The notes beneath the pieces were generated by a model. The model was not told where the DNA came from. It saw only the letters and a list, made by a program, of their open reading frames with translations, and ran no database searches. Of a stretch of 64,000 nucleotides of DNA, positions 9,093 to 18,244 are shown one piece after another. The position numbers and the translations under genes were made by a program. Positions within the stretch are counted from its first letter, which is position 1, and the number at the start of each line of letters is the position of its first letter. Where the stretch lies: positions 946,282 to 1,010,281 of the forward strand of contig NZ_CP028105.1 in the NCBI RefSeq assembly GCF_003019675.1, given 5' to 3'. Source of the DNA: Fusobacterium ulcerans. GTDB lineage: Bacteria > Fusobacteriota > Fusobacteriia > Fusobacteriales > Fusobacteriaceae.

Positions 9093-9135
9093 AAAAAAAG
9101 CTGACTTGAAGTTTTACTTCTTGTCAGCTTTTTTA
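9093..9135 (-). terminator. Terminator after rpsA, symmetric enough for both directions
   Basis: AAGCTGAC-TTGAAG and CTTCTT-GTCAGCTT form a long stem around a five-base loop, with A-run on one side and T-run on the other. On the minus strand it follows the rpsA stop by about 55 bases. Confidence 0.85.
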
Positions 9136-9188
9136 AGTAATTGAGCCATTCTAACTTTACAGCAATTACTTTTTATTTTTTTTATATT

Positions 9189-10811
9189 TTAGTTCTCTTC
9201 TCCTGAAGTTCCATATTTACTAAGAAGTTCTTGATTTTCTCTTTTCTCTTCTTCAATTTCTATTTTTTTAATAGATAGTTTGATTCTTTGTTTTTCTTTG
9301 TCTATCTCAACTATTTGAGCTTTTACTACTTGACCTACTGTAAATTTATCTTTAAGATTTTTTACGAAATCTTTAGAAGCCATTTGAGCAGGAACAAATC
9401 CGTCTATTCCTTTGCTTAGGTTAACAAATAGTCCAAAGTCCATGATGTTTTTGATTTCTTTTTCTACAGTTTCTCCAACTTTGTAAGTTTCAAGAGCTAC
9501 TTCCCAAGGACTTTTTCTTAAAGCTTTAATGCTTCCTTTGATTTTATTATCTTCAGTATTAAGTTCAATAACTTTAAATTCTACTACATCTCCAGCAGCG
9601 AATTTTTTATTTTCTTCTCCTTGCCAGTTGAAGTCAGATTGGTGAATGAATACATCTACTCCTGGTTCTACTTCAGCAAAGATTCCGAAAGGTTTAACTT
9701 CAAGAACTTTTCCTTTTAATTCAGTTCCAACAGCATATCTTTCAGCTGCACTGTCCCAAGGATTTGCACTTAATTGTTTTATTCCAAGTTTTAATTTTCT
9801 TTCAGCTGGTTGGAATTCGATTATTTTAACTTTTACAGTATCCCCTAATTGAACAAATTCATTTAGGCTTACTCTTTTCTTGTTCCATGTGAAGTCAGAC
9901 ATGTGTACAAGTCCTTCTACCCCATCAGCTATTTCTACAAATACTCCATATGGAAGTATTTTAGTTACTTTTCCTTCTACTACTGAATCAACTGCATATT
10001 GCTCAGCTGCTACTTCCCAAGGATTTCTTGTAAGAACTTTTATAGATAATTTAACATTTTTCTTTTCAGGCTCTAAAGAGATTATTTTAGCTTCTACTTT
10101 ATCTCCTTTTTTGTATTTATCTGTTAATTTATCAAGTTTTTTCCAAGATACTTCAGAAATATGAACGAATCCTCTTAGGTGCTGTAATCTTAAAGAAAGT
10201 CCAAAATCTAATACATCTGCAACTTCAGCTTCTACTACATCTCCTACTTTTAATTCAGCAAATTCTTTTTCTTCTTTTTGAAGAGTGATATCTTTCTTAG
10301 AGAAAGTGATTTTCTTACCTTTTTTATCTTTATCAGGTTTGATATCTTTTATCATTACTGTGATATCTTGCCCAACTACTTTATCTCCATCTTTCATAGA
10401 AATTTCAGATAGAGAGTTAGGAAGAAATCCTTGATGGAACATAGCTTCTACCATATATCCACCTTTTACTCTTTTTACTATTTTTCCAGTTACAGTTTCT
10501 TTATTTTCAAATGCGTCTTCTAATTTTTTCCAGTTATCTTCCATATCTATTCTTTTTCTAGAACCGATTATGAATTCTCCTTCGTCAGTTTCTCCAATAA
10601 GAAGTACTTCTACTTCGTCTCCTATATTATAGTTTGCTAGTTCTTCACTTCTTACTCTTACACTTGTTGGTTGTCCTGGTACATCTAAGTAAGCAAAGTT
10701 TCTATCTACCTGAGATAATACTCCTGTTACCCTTACTTTTGATTTCTCCTCTGTTGGTAAGTACTCGTTCAACAGAGCTTCAAATTCTTCATAATATTCG
10801 TTATTAGACAT
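9189..10811 (-). CDS. rpsA: Ribosomal protein S1 (six S1 motifs)
   Basis: 540 residues with six consecutive S1 RNA-binding repeats, at roughly 25-80, 105-175, 190-260, 275-345, 360-430 and 445-515. Repeats 3 to 6 carry the canonical G-x-V-x-x-(I/V)-x-x-(F/Y)-G-x-F core (for example KILPYGVFVEI and EVKPFGIFAEV) and are the most alike; each of these is followed by an NPWE/SPWE-type linker. S1 helps 30S subunits bind and unfold mRNA. It is the last gene of the pts-ispH operon and overlaps ispH by 8 bases. In some anaerobes IspH and S1 are fused into one protein, so the overlap mirrors a known pairing. The tail is acidic. Confidence 0.93.
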   Translation of the reverse strand: MSNNEYYEEFEALLNEYLPTEEKSKVRVTGVLSQVDRNFAYLDVPGQPTSVRVRSEELANYNIGDEVEVLLIGETDEGEFIIGSRKRIDMEDNWKKLEDAFENKETVTGKIVKRVKGGYMVEAMFHQGFLPNSLSEISMKDGDKVVGQDITVMIKDIKPDKDKKGKKITFSKKDITLQKEEKEFAELKVGDVVEAEVADVLDFGLSLRLQHLRGFVHISEVSWKKLDKLTDKYKKGDKVEAKIISLEPEKKNVKLSIKVLTRNPWEVAAEQYAVDSVVEGKVTKILPYGVFVEIADGVEGLVHMSDFTWNKKRVSLNEFVQLGDTVKVKIIEFQPAERKLKLGIKQLSANPWDSAAERYAVGTELKGKVLEVKPFGIFAEVEPGVDVFIHQSDFNWQGEENKKFAAGDVVEFKVIELNTEDNKIKGSIKALRKSPWEVALETYKVGETVEKEIKNIMDFGLFVNLSKGIDGFVPAQMASKDFVKNLKDKFTVGQVVKAQIVEIDKEKQRIKLSIKKIEIEEEKRENQELLSKYGTSGEEN

Positions 10812-11679
10812 TAAAGATCCCCCTTATTTTATTTTCTATATTAATTACTATTTCTTCTGGTGTTGATGCTCCAGCTGTGATACCTATCTTTTCACAGCCT
10901 CTGAACCACTCTTTTTCTACTTCACTCTCATCTTGTACTAAATAAGTGGATTCATTTATTGATTTTGATATATCATATAGTTTTTTAGTATTAGAGCTGT
11001 TTTTACCTCCAATAACCAATAATATATCTACATCCTTTGATAATTCCTCTACTGCTTGTTGTCTTACTTGCGTTGCTCCACATACCTTATCTGATATCTT
11101 AACATTTGAATAGTGATTTTCCAAGAAACTTTTTATTTTTTCTAAAATTTTTTTATTTAAAGTTGTCTGAGTCAAAAGACAATATTTTTTATCCCTGTCT
11201 ATTTCAGCATTTGTGATTTCTTCAAGATTTTTAAAAACTCTAATATTTTTTCCAAATGATATTATTCCTTTTACCTCTGGATGCTCTTTGTCTCCCACAA
11301 ATAAAATTTCATATCCTTTGCTTTCCATTTCTATAAGAGTCTTTCTTATCTGAGTTACAAAAATACAAGTTGCATCATATATTTTTATATTTTTTTTCTT
11401 CAATATATTATATACTTTTTCAGATGTTCCATGAGCTCTGATTATAACTATGTCTCCATCTTTTAGTTTGTCTTTTTTCTCTAAAATATCCTCTTCTTCT
11501 ATTATTTCAAAGCCTTCTTTTTCAAGCTTCTTTACTACATATTCATTATGAACAAGCATTCCAAGAATATATATTTTTTTCTCTGAGTTCTCAGGTTCCT
11601 TTAATACATTATAGCATGTTTCAATAGCACCTGATACTCCAAAGCAGAATCCCATATGTTTAGCTCTTATTATCTCCAT
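10804..11679 (-). CDS. ispH: 4-hydroxy-3-methylbut-2-enyl diphosphate reductase
   Basis: 291 residues of the LytB/IspH family. The three cluster cysteines are seen in GFCFGV (about residue 12), DATCIFV and VCGATQVRQQA, and the substrate histidines in LVHNEYVV and EHPEVKG. It carries a [4Fe-4S] cluster and catalyses the last step of the MEP isoprenoid pathway, making IPP and DMAPP. It starts 3 bases after ptsH and overlaps rpsA. Confidence 0.95.
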   Translation of the reverse strand: MEIIRAKHMGFCFGVSGAIETCYNVLKEPENSEKKIYILGMLVHNEYVVKKLEKEGFEIIEEEDILEKKDKLKDGDIVIIRAHGTSEKVYNILKKKNIKIYDATCIFVTQIRKTLIEMESKGYEILFVGDKEHPEVKGIISFGKNIRVFKNLEEITNAEIDRDKKYCLLTQTTLNKKILEKIKSFLENHYSNVKISDKVCGATQVRQQAVEELSKDVDILLVIGGKNSSNTKKLYDISKSINESTYLVQDESEVEKEWFRGCEKIGITAGASTPEEIVINIENKIRGIFNV

Positions 11680-11682
11680 GAT

Positions 11683-11952
11683 TTATTCCTCATTAAACTT
11701 TTCAACTTCAATTAACTTTACTAATGCATCCAGCATCTCATCTTCATCCGGTCCATCAGCAATTAATTCTAATGTTCTTCCCTGCTCAGCTGCAAGGAGC
11801 ATAAGACCCATTATACTTTTTCCATTTATCTCTTCATCATCACATTTAACTGTTATATCAGAATCATATCCTGTTACTAACTGTACAAATAATGATGAGG
11901 GTCTTGCATGGAGTCCTGCCTTGTTTTTTATTTGAACTTTTCTGCTTTTCAT
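11683..11952 (-). CDS. ptsH: Phosphocarrier protein HPr
   Basis: 89 residues. The phosphorylated histidine is His15 in AGLHARPSS, and the regulatory serine is Ser46 in NGKSIMGLM, so it could be a substrate of an HPr kinase (none is in the window). It passes phosphate from Enzyme I to sugar-specific EII permeases, such as the EIICB at 19.6-21.2 kb. It lies 26 bases downstream of ptsI and 3 before ispH. Confidence 0.96.
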   Translation of the reverse strand: MKSRKVQIKNKAGLHARPSSLFVQLVTGYDSDITVKCDDEEINGKSIMGLMLLAAEQGRTLELIADGPDEDEMLDALVKLIEVEKFNEE

Positions 11953-11978
11953 AAAAATATCACTTTCCTTATCTTGTT

Positions 11979-13703
11979 CTATATATATTTTTTTAAAATT
12001 TCTTTTATTTTATTTGAATCACTGCATTGAAGAATTTGCTCTTTTACATTTTTTAGAGAAGTGTAGTCAAGACTTCTTACTAAAGCTCTAGCTGCAAGTA
12101 TTGAACCTCCCACCATACTCAGATTAGTAATTCCCATACTTAAAAATGCTACTATAGCTTTCTGTTCTCCTGCCATTTCTCCACAAATTGATACAGATTT
12201 TCCATATTTATCTGCTGCTTGTTTTACAATATATATAGCCCTTAATACAGCTGGATTATAACTGTCATACATATCTGAAACCGTTTCTGATAAACGGTCA
12301 GCTGCCAGTATATATTGTGTTAAATCATTTGTTCCTATACTGAAAAAATCAACCTCCTGAGCAAAAGCATCAGCCATCATTACTGCTGAAGGAACTTCAA
12401 TCATTATTCCTACTTCTATATCATCTTTAAATTTTTTATCTTCCTGTCTCAGTTCCTCTTTCACTTCTTTTAAAAGTTCATTTGCTTCTCTTATTTCATT
12501 TATATTAGTAATCATCGGATACATAATTTTTACATTTCTTCCATAAGCTGTTCTTAGTATAGCTCTCAATTGTGTTTTAAATATATTTTTTTCACTTAGA
12601 GAAAATCTTATACCCCTTAAACCTAAAAATGAATTTGTCTCATTTTTCATTTGAAAATATGGAAGCTGTTTATCTGCTCCTATGTCTAATGTTCTTATAA
12701 TAATAGGATCTTTTTCATCAAAATTTTTAATTATATCATTATATGAAGCGATTTGTTCTTCTTCATCAGGAAAGCTGTTATTTTTCATATAAAGAAGTTC
12801 TGTCCTTAAAAGTCCTATTCCATCAGGTGTGACAGCATCTATTTCTTCTTTTGTTGTTTTTCCACTGATATTCATATTCAGAGAGACATTTACTCCATCT
12901 AATGTTACAGCTGGAAGAAAAGCAGACTTTTCTATTTCCTCTCTTTTACAATTAAACTTTTCTATTTTATCCTTGTATTCTTCTAAAGTTTTTTCATCTG
13001 GTTCTATTATAACACAAGAATTCTGTTCAGTAGTATCTAAAATTACATCTTTTTTCCAATCATAACTGAAAATATTTTTTATGCCCATTAAAGTAGGTAT
13101 TTCCAGAGCTTTTGCAAGAATTGCAAGATGAGAGGTCTCCCCTCCATACTCCATAACTATCCCTTTTAATTTTATATTTTCCTGGCACATATTTAATAAT
13201 TCAGTTGGAAGTATCTCTTCTGTTATAAGTATTTTTCCATTGAGATCAGCCCATTCATTTTTTTTTGAATTCAAATTTTTAATTATACGTTTTTCTACAT
13301 CTTTTATATCCAGTACTTTTTGTCTATATATAGGATTTTCCAGCTTATTGAACAAAGAAATATATTTATCTGTGACTATTTTTACAGAATCCTCAGCCTT
13401 TGTTCTATTCTTTTGTATATATTTCTCTATATCAGAAATATATACAGGATCATCCAGAATCATAAGATGTGCTGTAATTATTTCAAGATCTTTCTCTCCT
13501 ATTTTTCCAGCAAGGCTTGTTTTCAGACGTTCTAAAGATTCTTTTGATAATTCTAAACTATCCCTGAATCTTTCGATTTCACCATCTATTTCTCTCTCAT
13601 CTAAGAGCGCAGTTATCCCCTTGTTAGACAACTCTTTTTTATCTAAAAATATTCTTCCTACTACAATTCCTTCAAAAGCAAAAGTTCCCTTTAAAATTTC
13701 CAC
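11979..13703 (-). CDS. ptsI: Phosphoenolpyruvate-protein phosphotransferase, Enzyme I
   Basis: 574 residues. The phospho-accepting histidine is His192 in GGETSHLAILAKALEIP; the PEP-binding barrel is recognisable from LLRTELLYM and GIMIEVPSAVMMADAFA, with catalytic Cys in SICGEMAG. The start is a GTG at 13703 with GGGAG nine bases before it. It takes phosphate from PEP and hands it to HPr. First gene of the ptsI-ptsH-ispH-rpsA operon, with a strong promoter about 45 bases upstream. Confidence 0.96.
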   Translation of the reverse strand: MEILKGTFAFEGIVVGRIFLDKKELSNKGITALLDEREIDGEIERFRDSLELSKESLERLKTSLAGKIGEKDLEIITAHLMILDDPVYISDIEKYIQKNRTKAEDSVKIVTDKYISLFNKLENPIYRQKVLDIKDVEKRIIKNLNSKKNEWADLNGKILITEEILPTELLNMCQENIKLKGIVMEYGGETSHLAILAKALEIPTLMGIKNIFSYDWKKDVILDTTEQNSCVIIEPDEKTLEEYKDKIEKFNCKREEIEKSAFLPAVTLDGVNVSLNMNISGKTTKEEIDAVTPDGIGLLRTELLYMKNNSFPDEEEQIASYNDIIKNFDEKDPIIIRTLDIGADKQLPYFQMKNETNSFLGLRGIRFSLSEKNIFKTQLRAILRTAYGRNVKIMYPMITNINEIREANELLKEVKEELRQEDKKFKDDIEVGIMIEVPSAVMMADAFAQEVDFFSIGTNDLTQYILAADRLSETVSDMYDSYNPAVLRAIYIVKQAADKYGKSVSICGEMAGEQKAIVAFLSMGITNLSMVGGSILAARALVRSLDYTSLKNVKEQILQCSDSNKIKEILKKYI

Positions 13704-13745
13704 TTTATACCACTCCCTTGTTATATCTTTAGTGGACTATATTAA

Positions 13746-13774
13746 ATTATATCTCATTTTAATTCATTTTTCAA
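13746..13774 (-). promoter_or_regulatory. Promoter of the ptsI-ptsH-ispH-rpsA operon
   Basis: On the minus strand TTGAAA (13769-13774) and a consensus TATAAT (13746-13751) have a 17-base spacer, about 45 bases before the ptsI GTG. Confidence 0.75.
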
Positions 13775-13813
13775 TTTATTTACTTTTTTAAAAAAATTTT
13801 TTTAAAAATTTTA

Positions 13814-13842
13814 TTGATTATCATGTTCACTTGTGCTACAAT
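13814..13842 (+). promoter_or_regulatory. Promoter of the glutamine synthetase gene
   Basis: TTGATT (13814-13819) and TACAAT (13837-13842) have a 17-base spacer, and TGC precedes the -10 as an extended -10 element. The leader to the start codon is about 130 nt and includes a small inverted repeat (TGTGT, ACTGG, ACACA at 13916-13930) of unknown role. Confidence 0.7.
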
Positions 13843-13979
13843 CATAAAATAAAAATTAATACAATAAATTTTATACTCCATATAAATTTAATTCTATATA
13901 TACAACATATATAATTGTGTACTGGACACATATTTATAGAAAATATTTTTATCTTTTTTAAAGGGGAGGCGTTATAAAA

Positions 13980-16091
13980 ATGAACACTATGCTAGAAGTA
14001 TTTGGTATCCATTATTTTTCCGAGCTTGAATTAAAGAGCAGAGTACCTAGCTCAATTTTCAAAAAATTTAAATCTGTTCAACTTGGAGAGGCAGAAATGT
14101 CTTTAGAGGTAGCAGATATTATTGCCAGCGCCGTAAAAAGCTGGGCAACTGAAAAAGGTGCCACTCACTTCACACACTGGTTCCAGCCACTGACTGAACT
14201 TACTGCTGAAAAACACGAATCATTCATTTCTATTACTTCTGATGGGTCTATCATGTCTCAATTTTCTGGAAAAGATCTTATAAAAGGGGAAGCTGATACA
14301 TCTTCATTCCCAAATGGTGGACTTAGATCTACTTTCGAAGCACGTGGATATACTGCTTGGGATACAAGCTCTCCTATGTTTTTAAAAGGTGAGGGAATAT
14401 CTAAATCACTATATATTCCTACTGCTTTTGTTGGTTACAATGGTGAAGCTCTGGATAAAAAAGTACCTCTTTTAAAATCTATCAAATCTGTTGAAGCACA
14501 AGCTTTAAGAATACAGAGACTTCTTGGTGATGACCAGACTAGACATATCGATGTAACATTAGGTGCTGAACAGGAATACTTCTTAGTGGAAAAAGAGTTC
14601 TGGGATAAACGTTTAGATCTTGCTCTTGCTGGAAGAACTCTATTTGGTAACCTCCCTCCAAAAGGTCAGGAAATGAATGACCATTACTATGGAACAATTA
14701 AAGAAAGAGTAGAATGTTTCATGGCTGAACTTGATGCTGAACTTTGGAAAGTTGGAGTTATGGCAAAAACTAAACATAATGAAGTTGCTCCTAACCAGTT
14801 TGAACTTGCACTTATGTTTACTTCTGCCAATGTAGCTGTAGATCAAAATCATCTGACTATGGATATAATCAAAAAAGTGGCAAACAGACATCATCTTGCT
14901 GCTCTTCTTCACGAAAAACCTTTCCAAGGGGTAAACGGTTCTGGAAAACACTGTAACTGGTCTCTTGCAACTGATACAGGAATAAATCTTTTTAACCCTG
15001 ATAATTTATCTAAAAATAATTTACAATTCCTTCTTTATATGATGGCTGTAGTTGAAGGAATAGATAGATATGCAGACATCCTTAGAGCATGTACTGCTAC
15101 TCCTGGAAACGACCACAGACTTGGAGGACATGAAGCTCCCCCTGCTGTAATATCTGTATTCCTTGGAGAACAATTACAAGAACTTTTAGAAAATATAGGA
15201 AATACTGAATTTAATGAATCTGCTGATGGAGGTACTCTTGATATAGGAGTTCATATTCCTAAAATTGCAAAAGACCTTTCAGACAGAAACAGAACTTCTC
15301 CATTTGCATTCACAGGAAACAAATTTGAATTTAGAATGCCTGGATCAAGTGCTTCTGCATCTACACCAGTATTCATGATAAATACTATTGTGGCAGATAT
15401 TTTAAGAGAGTATGCTGACTATCTTGAAAAAACTGACCCTACAAAACATATAAATAAATATATAATTAAACTTATTAAAGACAGATATCCTAAACATAAA
15501 AGAATCATATTCAATGGAAATGGATATGAGAGCACTTGGATTGAAAAAGCAAAAGAACTTGGTCTTTCAAATTTAAAAAACACTATTGAAGGAATTCCTG
15601 TATTTATAAGAGAAGAGACTATTGATCTTTTTGAAAGAAATGAAGTTCTATCTAGAAATGAACTTTATTCAAGATTTAAAGTTTATAGTGAAAGATATAA
15701 CAAACAAACAAATATAGAAATATCTACTGCTATAAGAATGGCAAGAAATGAGATATATCCTTGTATCTCTAGATATATAACTAATATCTCTCAAATGATA
15801 AACAGTGTGAGAGAGGCTCTTGGTGAAGAACAATTCATTCAGTATGACAAAGAGCATCTAATTAAAGTAATAGGATATAAAAATCAACTTAAAGATACTA
15901 TCACTGAATTAAATGAAGGATTGAAAACAGCTGTTGCAATTCCTGATGAATATGAAAGAGCATGCTATTACAACAATGAACTTATACCTGTACTTACTCG
16001 TATGAGAACTATTGTAGATGCCCTTGAGTTATTGGTAGAAAAATCTGTTTGGCCTATACCTACTTACTACGATTTATTATTCAGATTATAA
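13980..16091 (+). CDS. glnN: Glutamine synthetase type III
   Basis: 703 residues, the length of GSIII rather than the 450 or so of GSI. The GSIII opening (FGIHYFSELELKSRVP), the glutamate-binding region (GAEQEYFLVEK), the KHNEVAPNQFELA segment, the ATP-binding stretch VNGSGKHCNWS and the FRMPGSSAS motif are all present, followed by a C-terminal helical GSIII-specific region. It makes glutamine from glutamate, ammonia and ATP. GGGGAGG lies ten bases before the ATG. It is a single-gene unit with its own promoter and terminator; no glnB or glnR partner is nearby. Confidence 0.95.
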   Translation: MNTMLEVFGIHYFSELELKSRVPSSIFKKFKSVQLGEAEMSLEVADIIASAVKSWATEKGATHFTHWFQPLTELTAEKHESFISITSDGSIMSQFSGKDLIKGEADTSSFPNGGLRSTFEARGYTAWDTSSPMFLKGEGISKSLYIPTAFVGYNGEALDKKVPLLKSIKSVEAQALRIQRLLGDDQTRHIDVTLGAEQEYFLVEKEFWDKRLDLALAGRTLFGNLPPKGQEMNDHYYGTIKERVECFMAELDAELWKVGVMAKTKHNEVAPNQFELALMFTSANVAVDQNHLTMDIIKKVANRHHLAALLHEKPFQGVNGSGKHCNWSLATDTGINLFNPDNLSKNNLQFLLYMMAVVEGIDRYADILRACTATPGNDHRLGGHEAPPAVISVFLGEQLQELLENIGNTEFNESADGGTLDIGVHIPKIAKDLSDRNRTSPFAFTGNKFEFRMPGSSASASTPVFMINTIVADILREYADYLEKTDPTKHINKYIIKLIKDRYPKHKRIIFNGNGYESTWIEKAKELGLSNLKNTIEGIPVFIREETIDLFERNEVLSRNELYSRFKVYSERYNKQTNIEISTAIRMARNEIYPCISRYITNISQMINSVREALGEEQFIQYDKEHLIKVIGYKNQLKDTITELNEGLKTAVAIPDEYERACYYNNELIPVLTRMRTIVDALELLVEKSVWPIPTYYDLLFRL

Positions 16092-16114
16092 AAAAATATA
16101 CTTCTATAATCCTG

Positions 16115-16166
16115 AGGAATCTCTGAAAGTCCTAAACTTTCAAGGGATTCCTCTTGTTTTATTTTA
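16115..16166 (+). terminator. Terminator after glutamine synthetase
   Basis: GAGGAATC ... GGATTCCTC outer arms with an inner TGAAAG/CTTTCA stem, followed by a T-rich run. The T-run overlaps a weaker candidate promoter (TTGTTT at 16155, TAGAAT at 16179, 18-base spacer) for the next gene. Confidence 0.8.
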
Positions 16167-16209
16167 CATTTCCATGATAGAATATAGCAAAAATACAAAG
16201 GGGTAAACA

Positions 16210-16944
16210 ATGAAAAAACTGGATTTTATTATACTTATTTTTCTTTTTATATGCAGCCTGTTGGTTAAATCGTCTTTCGGATTTAGATTCCTCTTTTTAT
16301 TTTACGCCTCTTTAATAATTTATAAAAATATAGTACTCAAAGCTGATAAAAATAAATTCTTTAAATTTTTAAAAAAAATCTGCAAACTTGGATACTGCTT
16401 ATTTTTCTTTTCTTTTATTATTGTAGAGGGAATAATCTTAAAAGATATCTTAGTCAACAGAAATAATAGTCCTAAAGTAAAATATCTTATTGTTCTGGGA
16501 GCTGGACTAAAAGGGGATATTCCATCAGAAGTATTAAAATATAGACTAAACAAAGCTGTGAAATATTTTAAAGAGAACCCTGACACTATATTTATAGTTT
16601 CTGGGGGGCAGGGAAAGGATGAATTAATATCTGAAGCTGAAGCTATGGAAATATATCTTTCAGAAAGAGGAATCCCTATAAAAAATATTATCAAAGAAGA
16701 TAAATCTACATCTACTTATGAAAATTTAAAATTCTCTGATAAAATAATCAAAGAAAAAGAAATAACTGGAGATATAGCTGTTATGTTCAACAGTTTTCAC
16801 ATGTACAGAGTAAAAATGATATCTAAGAAATTAAATTTTCCTTTAAAAACTGTCTATGCAGAAACTCCAGCAATAGTTTTTCCTAACTATATGCTTAGAG
16901 AATATTTTGCTTTCTTCAATGAATATAGAAAAAAAGAGGTTTAG
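16210..16944 (+). CDS. DUF218 (YdcF/SanA/ElyC-like) membrane protein
   Basis: 244 residues. Three hydrophobic segments fill the first 85 residues. The DUF218 domain follows: YLIVLGAGLKGD, VLKYRLNKAVKYFKE, FIVSGGQGKDE, SEAEAMEIYLSERGIP, STSTYENLKFS. The family has been linked to envelope functions such as lipid carrier metabolism, but the reaction is not established. The stop is two bases from the start of the downstream WYL regulator, so the two are likely cotranscribed. Confidence 0.85.
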   Translation: MKKLDFIILIFLFICSLLVKSSFGFRFLFLFYASLIIYKNIVLKADKNKFFKFLKKICKLGYCLFFFSFIIVEGIILKDILVNRNNSPKVKYLIVLGAGLKGDIPSEVLKYRLNKAVKYFKENPDTIFIVSGGQGKDELISEAEAMEIYLSERGIPIKNIIKEDKSTSTYENLKFSDKIIKEKEITGDIAVMFNSFHMYRVKMISKKLNFPLKTVYAETPAIVFPNYMLREYFAFFNEYRKKEV

Positions 16945-16945
16945 T

Positions 16946-17857
16946 ATGCAAATTAACAGACTATTTGAAATGCTCTATATTTTAATCAACAGAAAACATA
17001 TAACAGCTAAAGAACTGGCTCTGCATTTTGAAGTATCTGTGCGGACTATATATCGTGATATAGATATTCTCTGCTCCTCTGGCATCCCTGTCTATACTTC
17101 TCAAGGGAGCGGTGGTGGAATATTTATAGAAAAAAATTATGTTCTAAACAACTCTGTTTTTACTGATGAGGAGCAGGAAAAAATAATAACATCTCTTCAA
17201 AGTATTCCTTCATTAAATGCCACTGATAATTCAAAGCTCATATCTAAATTATCAGGACTTTTTAAAAAAAATTACCTCAACTGGATAGAAATAGATTTTT
17301 CCAGATGGGGTGACAGTGACCACGATAACCAGAATTACATCCTCATCAAGAATTCCATCATTGGGCATACTATAATTTCCTTTGCATATATCAGTTCATA
17401 TGGAGAAGTTACTTTAAGAAAAATTTGTCCTGTAAAACTTTTTTTCAAATCTTCTTCTTGGTATCTACAGGGATTTTGCCTTGATAAAAAAGACTACAGA
17501 ACATTTAAAATCAGCAGAATGTCTTCTTTGAAAGCAAGTCCAGAAATATTTAATATTAACGAACTTCCTTTGCCTCCATCATTAGAAGTAAAAAGAGAAG
17601 ATTGTCCATCACTTGTGAACTTAAAATTAGAATTTCCTTCTCATTTAGGCTACAGAGTTTATGACGGCTTTTCCTCTGAAGAAATAGAAAAAACAAAAGA
17701 TGGAAATTATGTAGTAACTACATCTTTTCCACATGATAAATGGGTATATAGCTTTCTTCTCTCTTTTGGTTCAGATGTGAAAGTTTTAGAACCAGAAGAA
17801 ATAAGAATAAATCTTCTAAATGAAATAGAAAAAATAAAAAAAATTTATAAAGAGTAA
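16946..17857 (+). CDS. Helix-turn-helix WYL-domain transcriptional regulator (YafY type)
   Basis: The start at 16946 (MQINRLFEML) is chosen because AGAGG precedes it and it follows the upstream stop by one base; an in-frame ATG at 16907 would overlap the upstream gene. 303 residues: an N-terminal HTH_11 winged helix (ITAKELALHFEVSVRTIYRD) and a ligand-binding WYL domain in the middle (WYLQGFCLDKKDYRTFKISR), then a WCX-like C-terminal extension. Family members usually repress nearby genes in response to small ligands or nucleic acid. A TGACA-N6-TGTCA palindrome just after the gene suggests it controls the zinc-ribbon gene. Confidence 0.88.
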   Translation: MQINRLFEMLYILINRKHITAKELALHFEVSVRTIYRDIDILCSSGIPVYTSQGSGGGIFIEKNYVLNNSVFTDEEQEKIITSLQSIPSLNATDNSKLISKLSGLFKKNYLNWIEIDFSRWGDSDHDNQNYILIKNSIIGHTIISFAYISSYGEVTLRKICPVKLFFKSSSWYLQGFCLDKKDYRTFKISRMSSLKASPEIFNINELPLPPSLEVKREDCPSLVNLKLEFPSHLGYRVYDGFSSEEIEKTKDGNYVVTTSFPHDKWVYSFLLSFGSDVKVLEPEEIRINLLNEIEKIKKIYKE

Positions 17858-17859
17858 TA

Positions 17860-17893
17860 TGACACGCAGTTGTCAGGTTTCAAATGCTACAAT
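17860..17893 (+). promoter_or_regulatory. Promoter with TGACA/TGTCA palindrome before the zinc-ribbon gene
   Basis: A perfect inverted repeat TGACA-CGCAGT-TGTCA (17860-17875) lies 12 bases before an extended -10 (TGC then TACAAT, 17888-17893). The -35 region therefore falls within the palindrome, a layout suited to repression. Binding by the preceding WYL regulator is inferred from adjacency. Confidence 0.5.
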
Positions 17894-17925
17894 GAAATAT
17901 CTAAAGCATACAGGAGGGATAAATA

Positions 17926-18192
17926 ATGGAAGAGAAATATTGTCAAAGTTGTGGAATGCCTATGGGAAATACTGGCGAATTTTATGGGACTAATGCAGAT
18001 GGGAGTAAAAATACTGAATATTGCAGCTACTGTTTTGATAGTGGAAAGTTTACTGGTGAGATGACAATGGATGAAATGATTGAATTATGTGTTCCTCATA
18101 TGGCTGAGGCTCATCCTGAAATGACTGAAGAAAAAGCAAGACAGATGATGAAAGAATTTTTCCCTCATCTAAAGCGTTGGAAAAAAGATTAA
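17926..18192 (+). CDS. Small zinc-ribbon protein
   Basis: 88 residues. Four cysteines in CQSCGMPMG and YCSYCFDSG form a likely zinc ribbon, followed by TMDEMIELCVPHMAE and a helical tail with EEKARQMMKEFFPHLKRW. This matches the 'putative zinc ribbon' family often found next to YafY-type regulators; its biochemical role is unknown. AGGAGG precedes the start. It probably forms its own transcript from the palindrome-bearing promoter. Confidence 0.8.
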   Translation: MEEKYCQSCGMPMGNTGEFYGTNADGSKNTEYCSYCFDSGKFTGEMTMDEMIELCVPHMAEAHPEMTEEKARQMMKEFFPHLKRWKKD

Positions 18193-18200
18193 AAAATTAA

Positions 18201-18244
18201 ATGAGTGACTAGATGTTAAGTTAATTTCTAGTCACCCATTTTAT
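18201..18244. terminator. Bidirectional terminator between convergent genes
   Basis: ATGAGTGACTAGA and TCTAGTCACCCAT arms (one mismatch) flank a 13-base loop, with T-rich sequence after it on plus and A-rich sequence before it, which reads as T-rich on minus. It serves the zinc-ribbon gene and the opposing hydrolase gene. Confidence 0.75.

Noticed and set aside
13240-13791. 183-residue plus-strand ORF
   Set aside because: Shadow of ptsI that also runs across the ptsI promoter; no domain or ribosome site.
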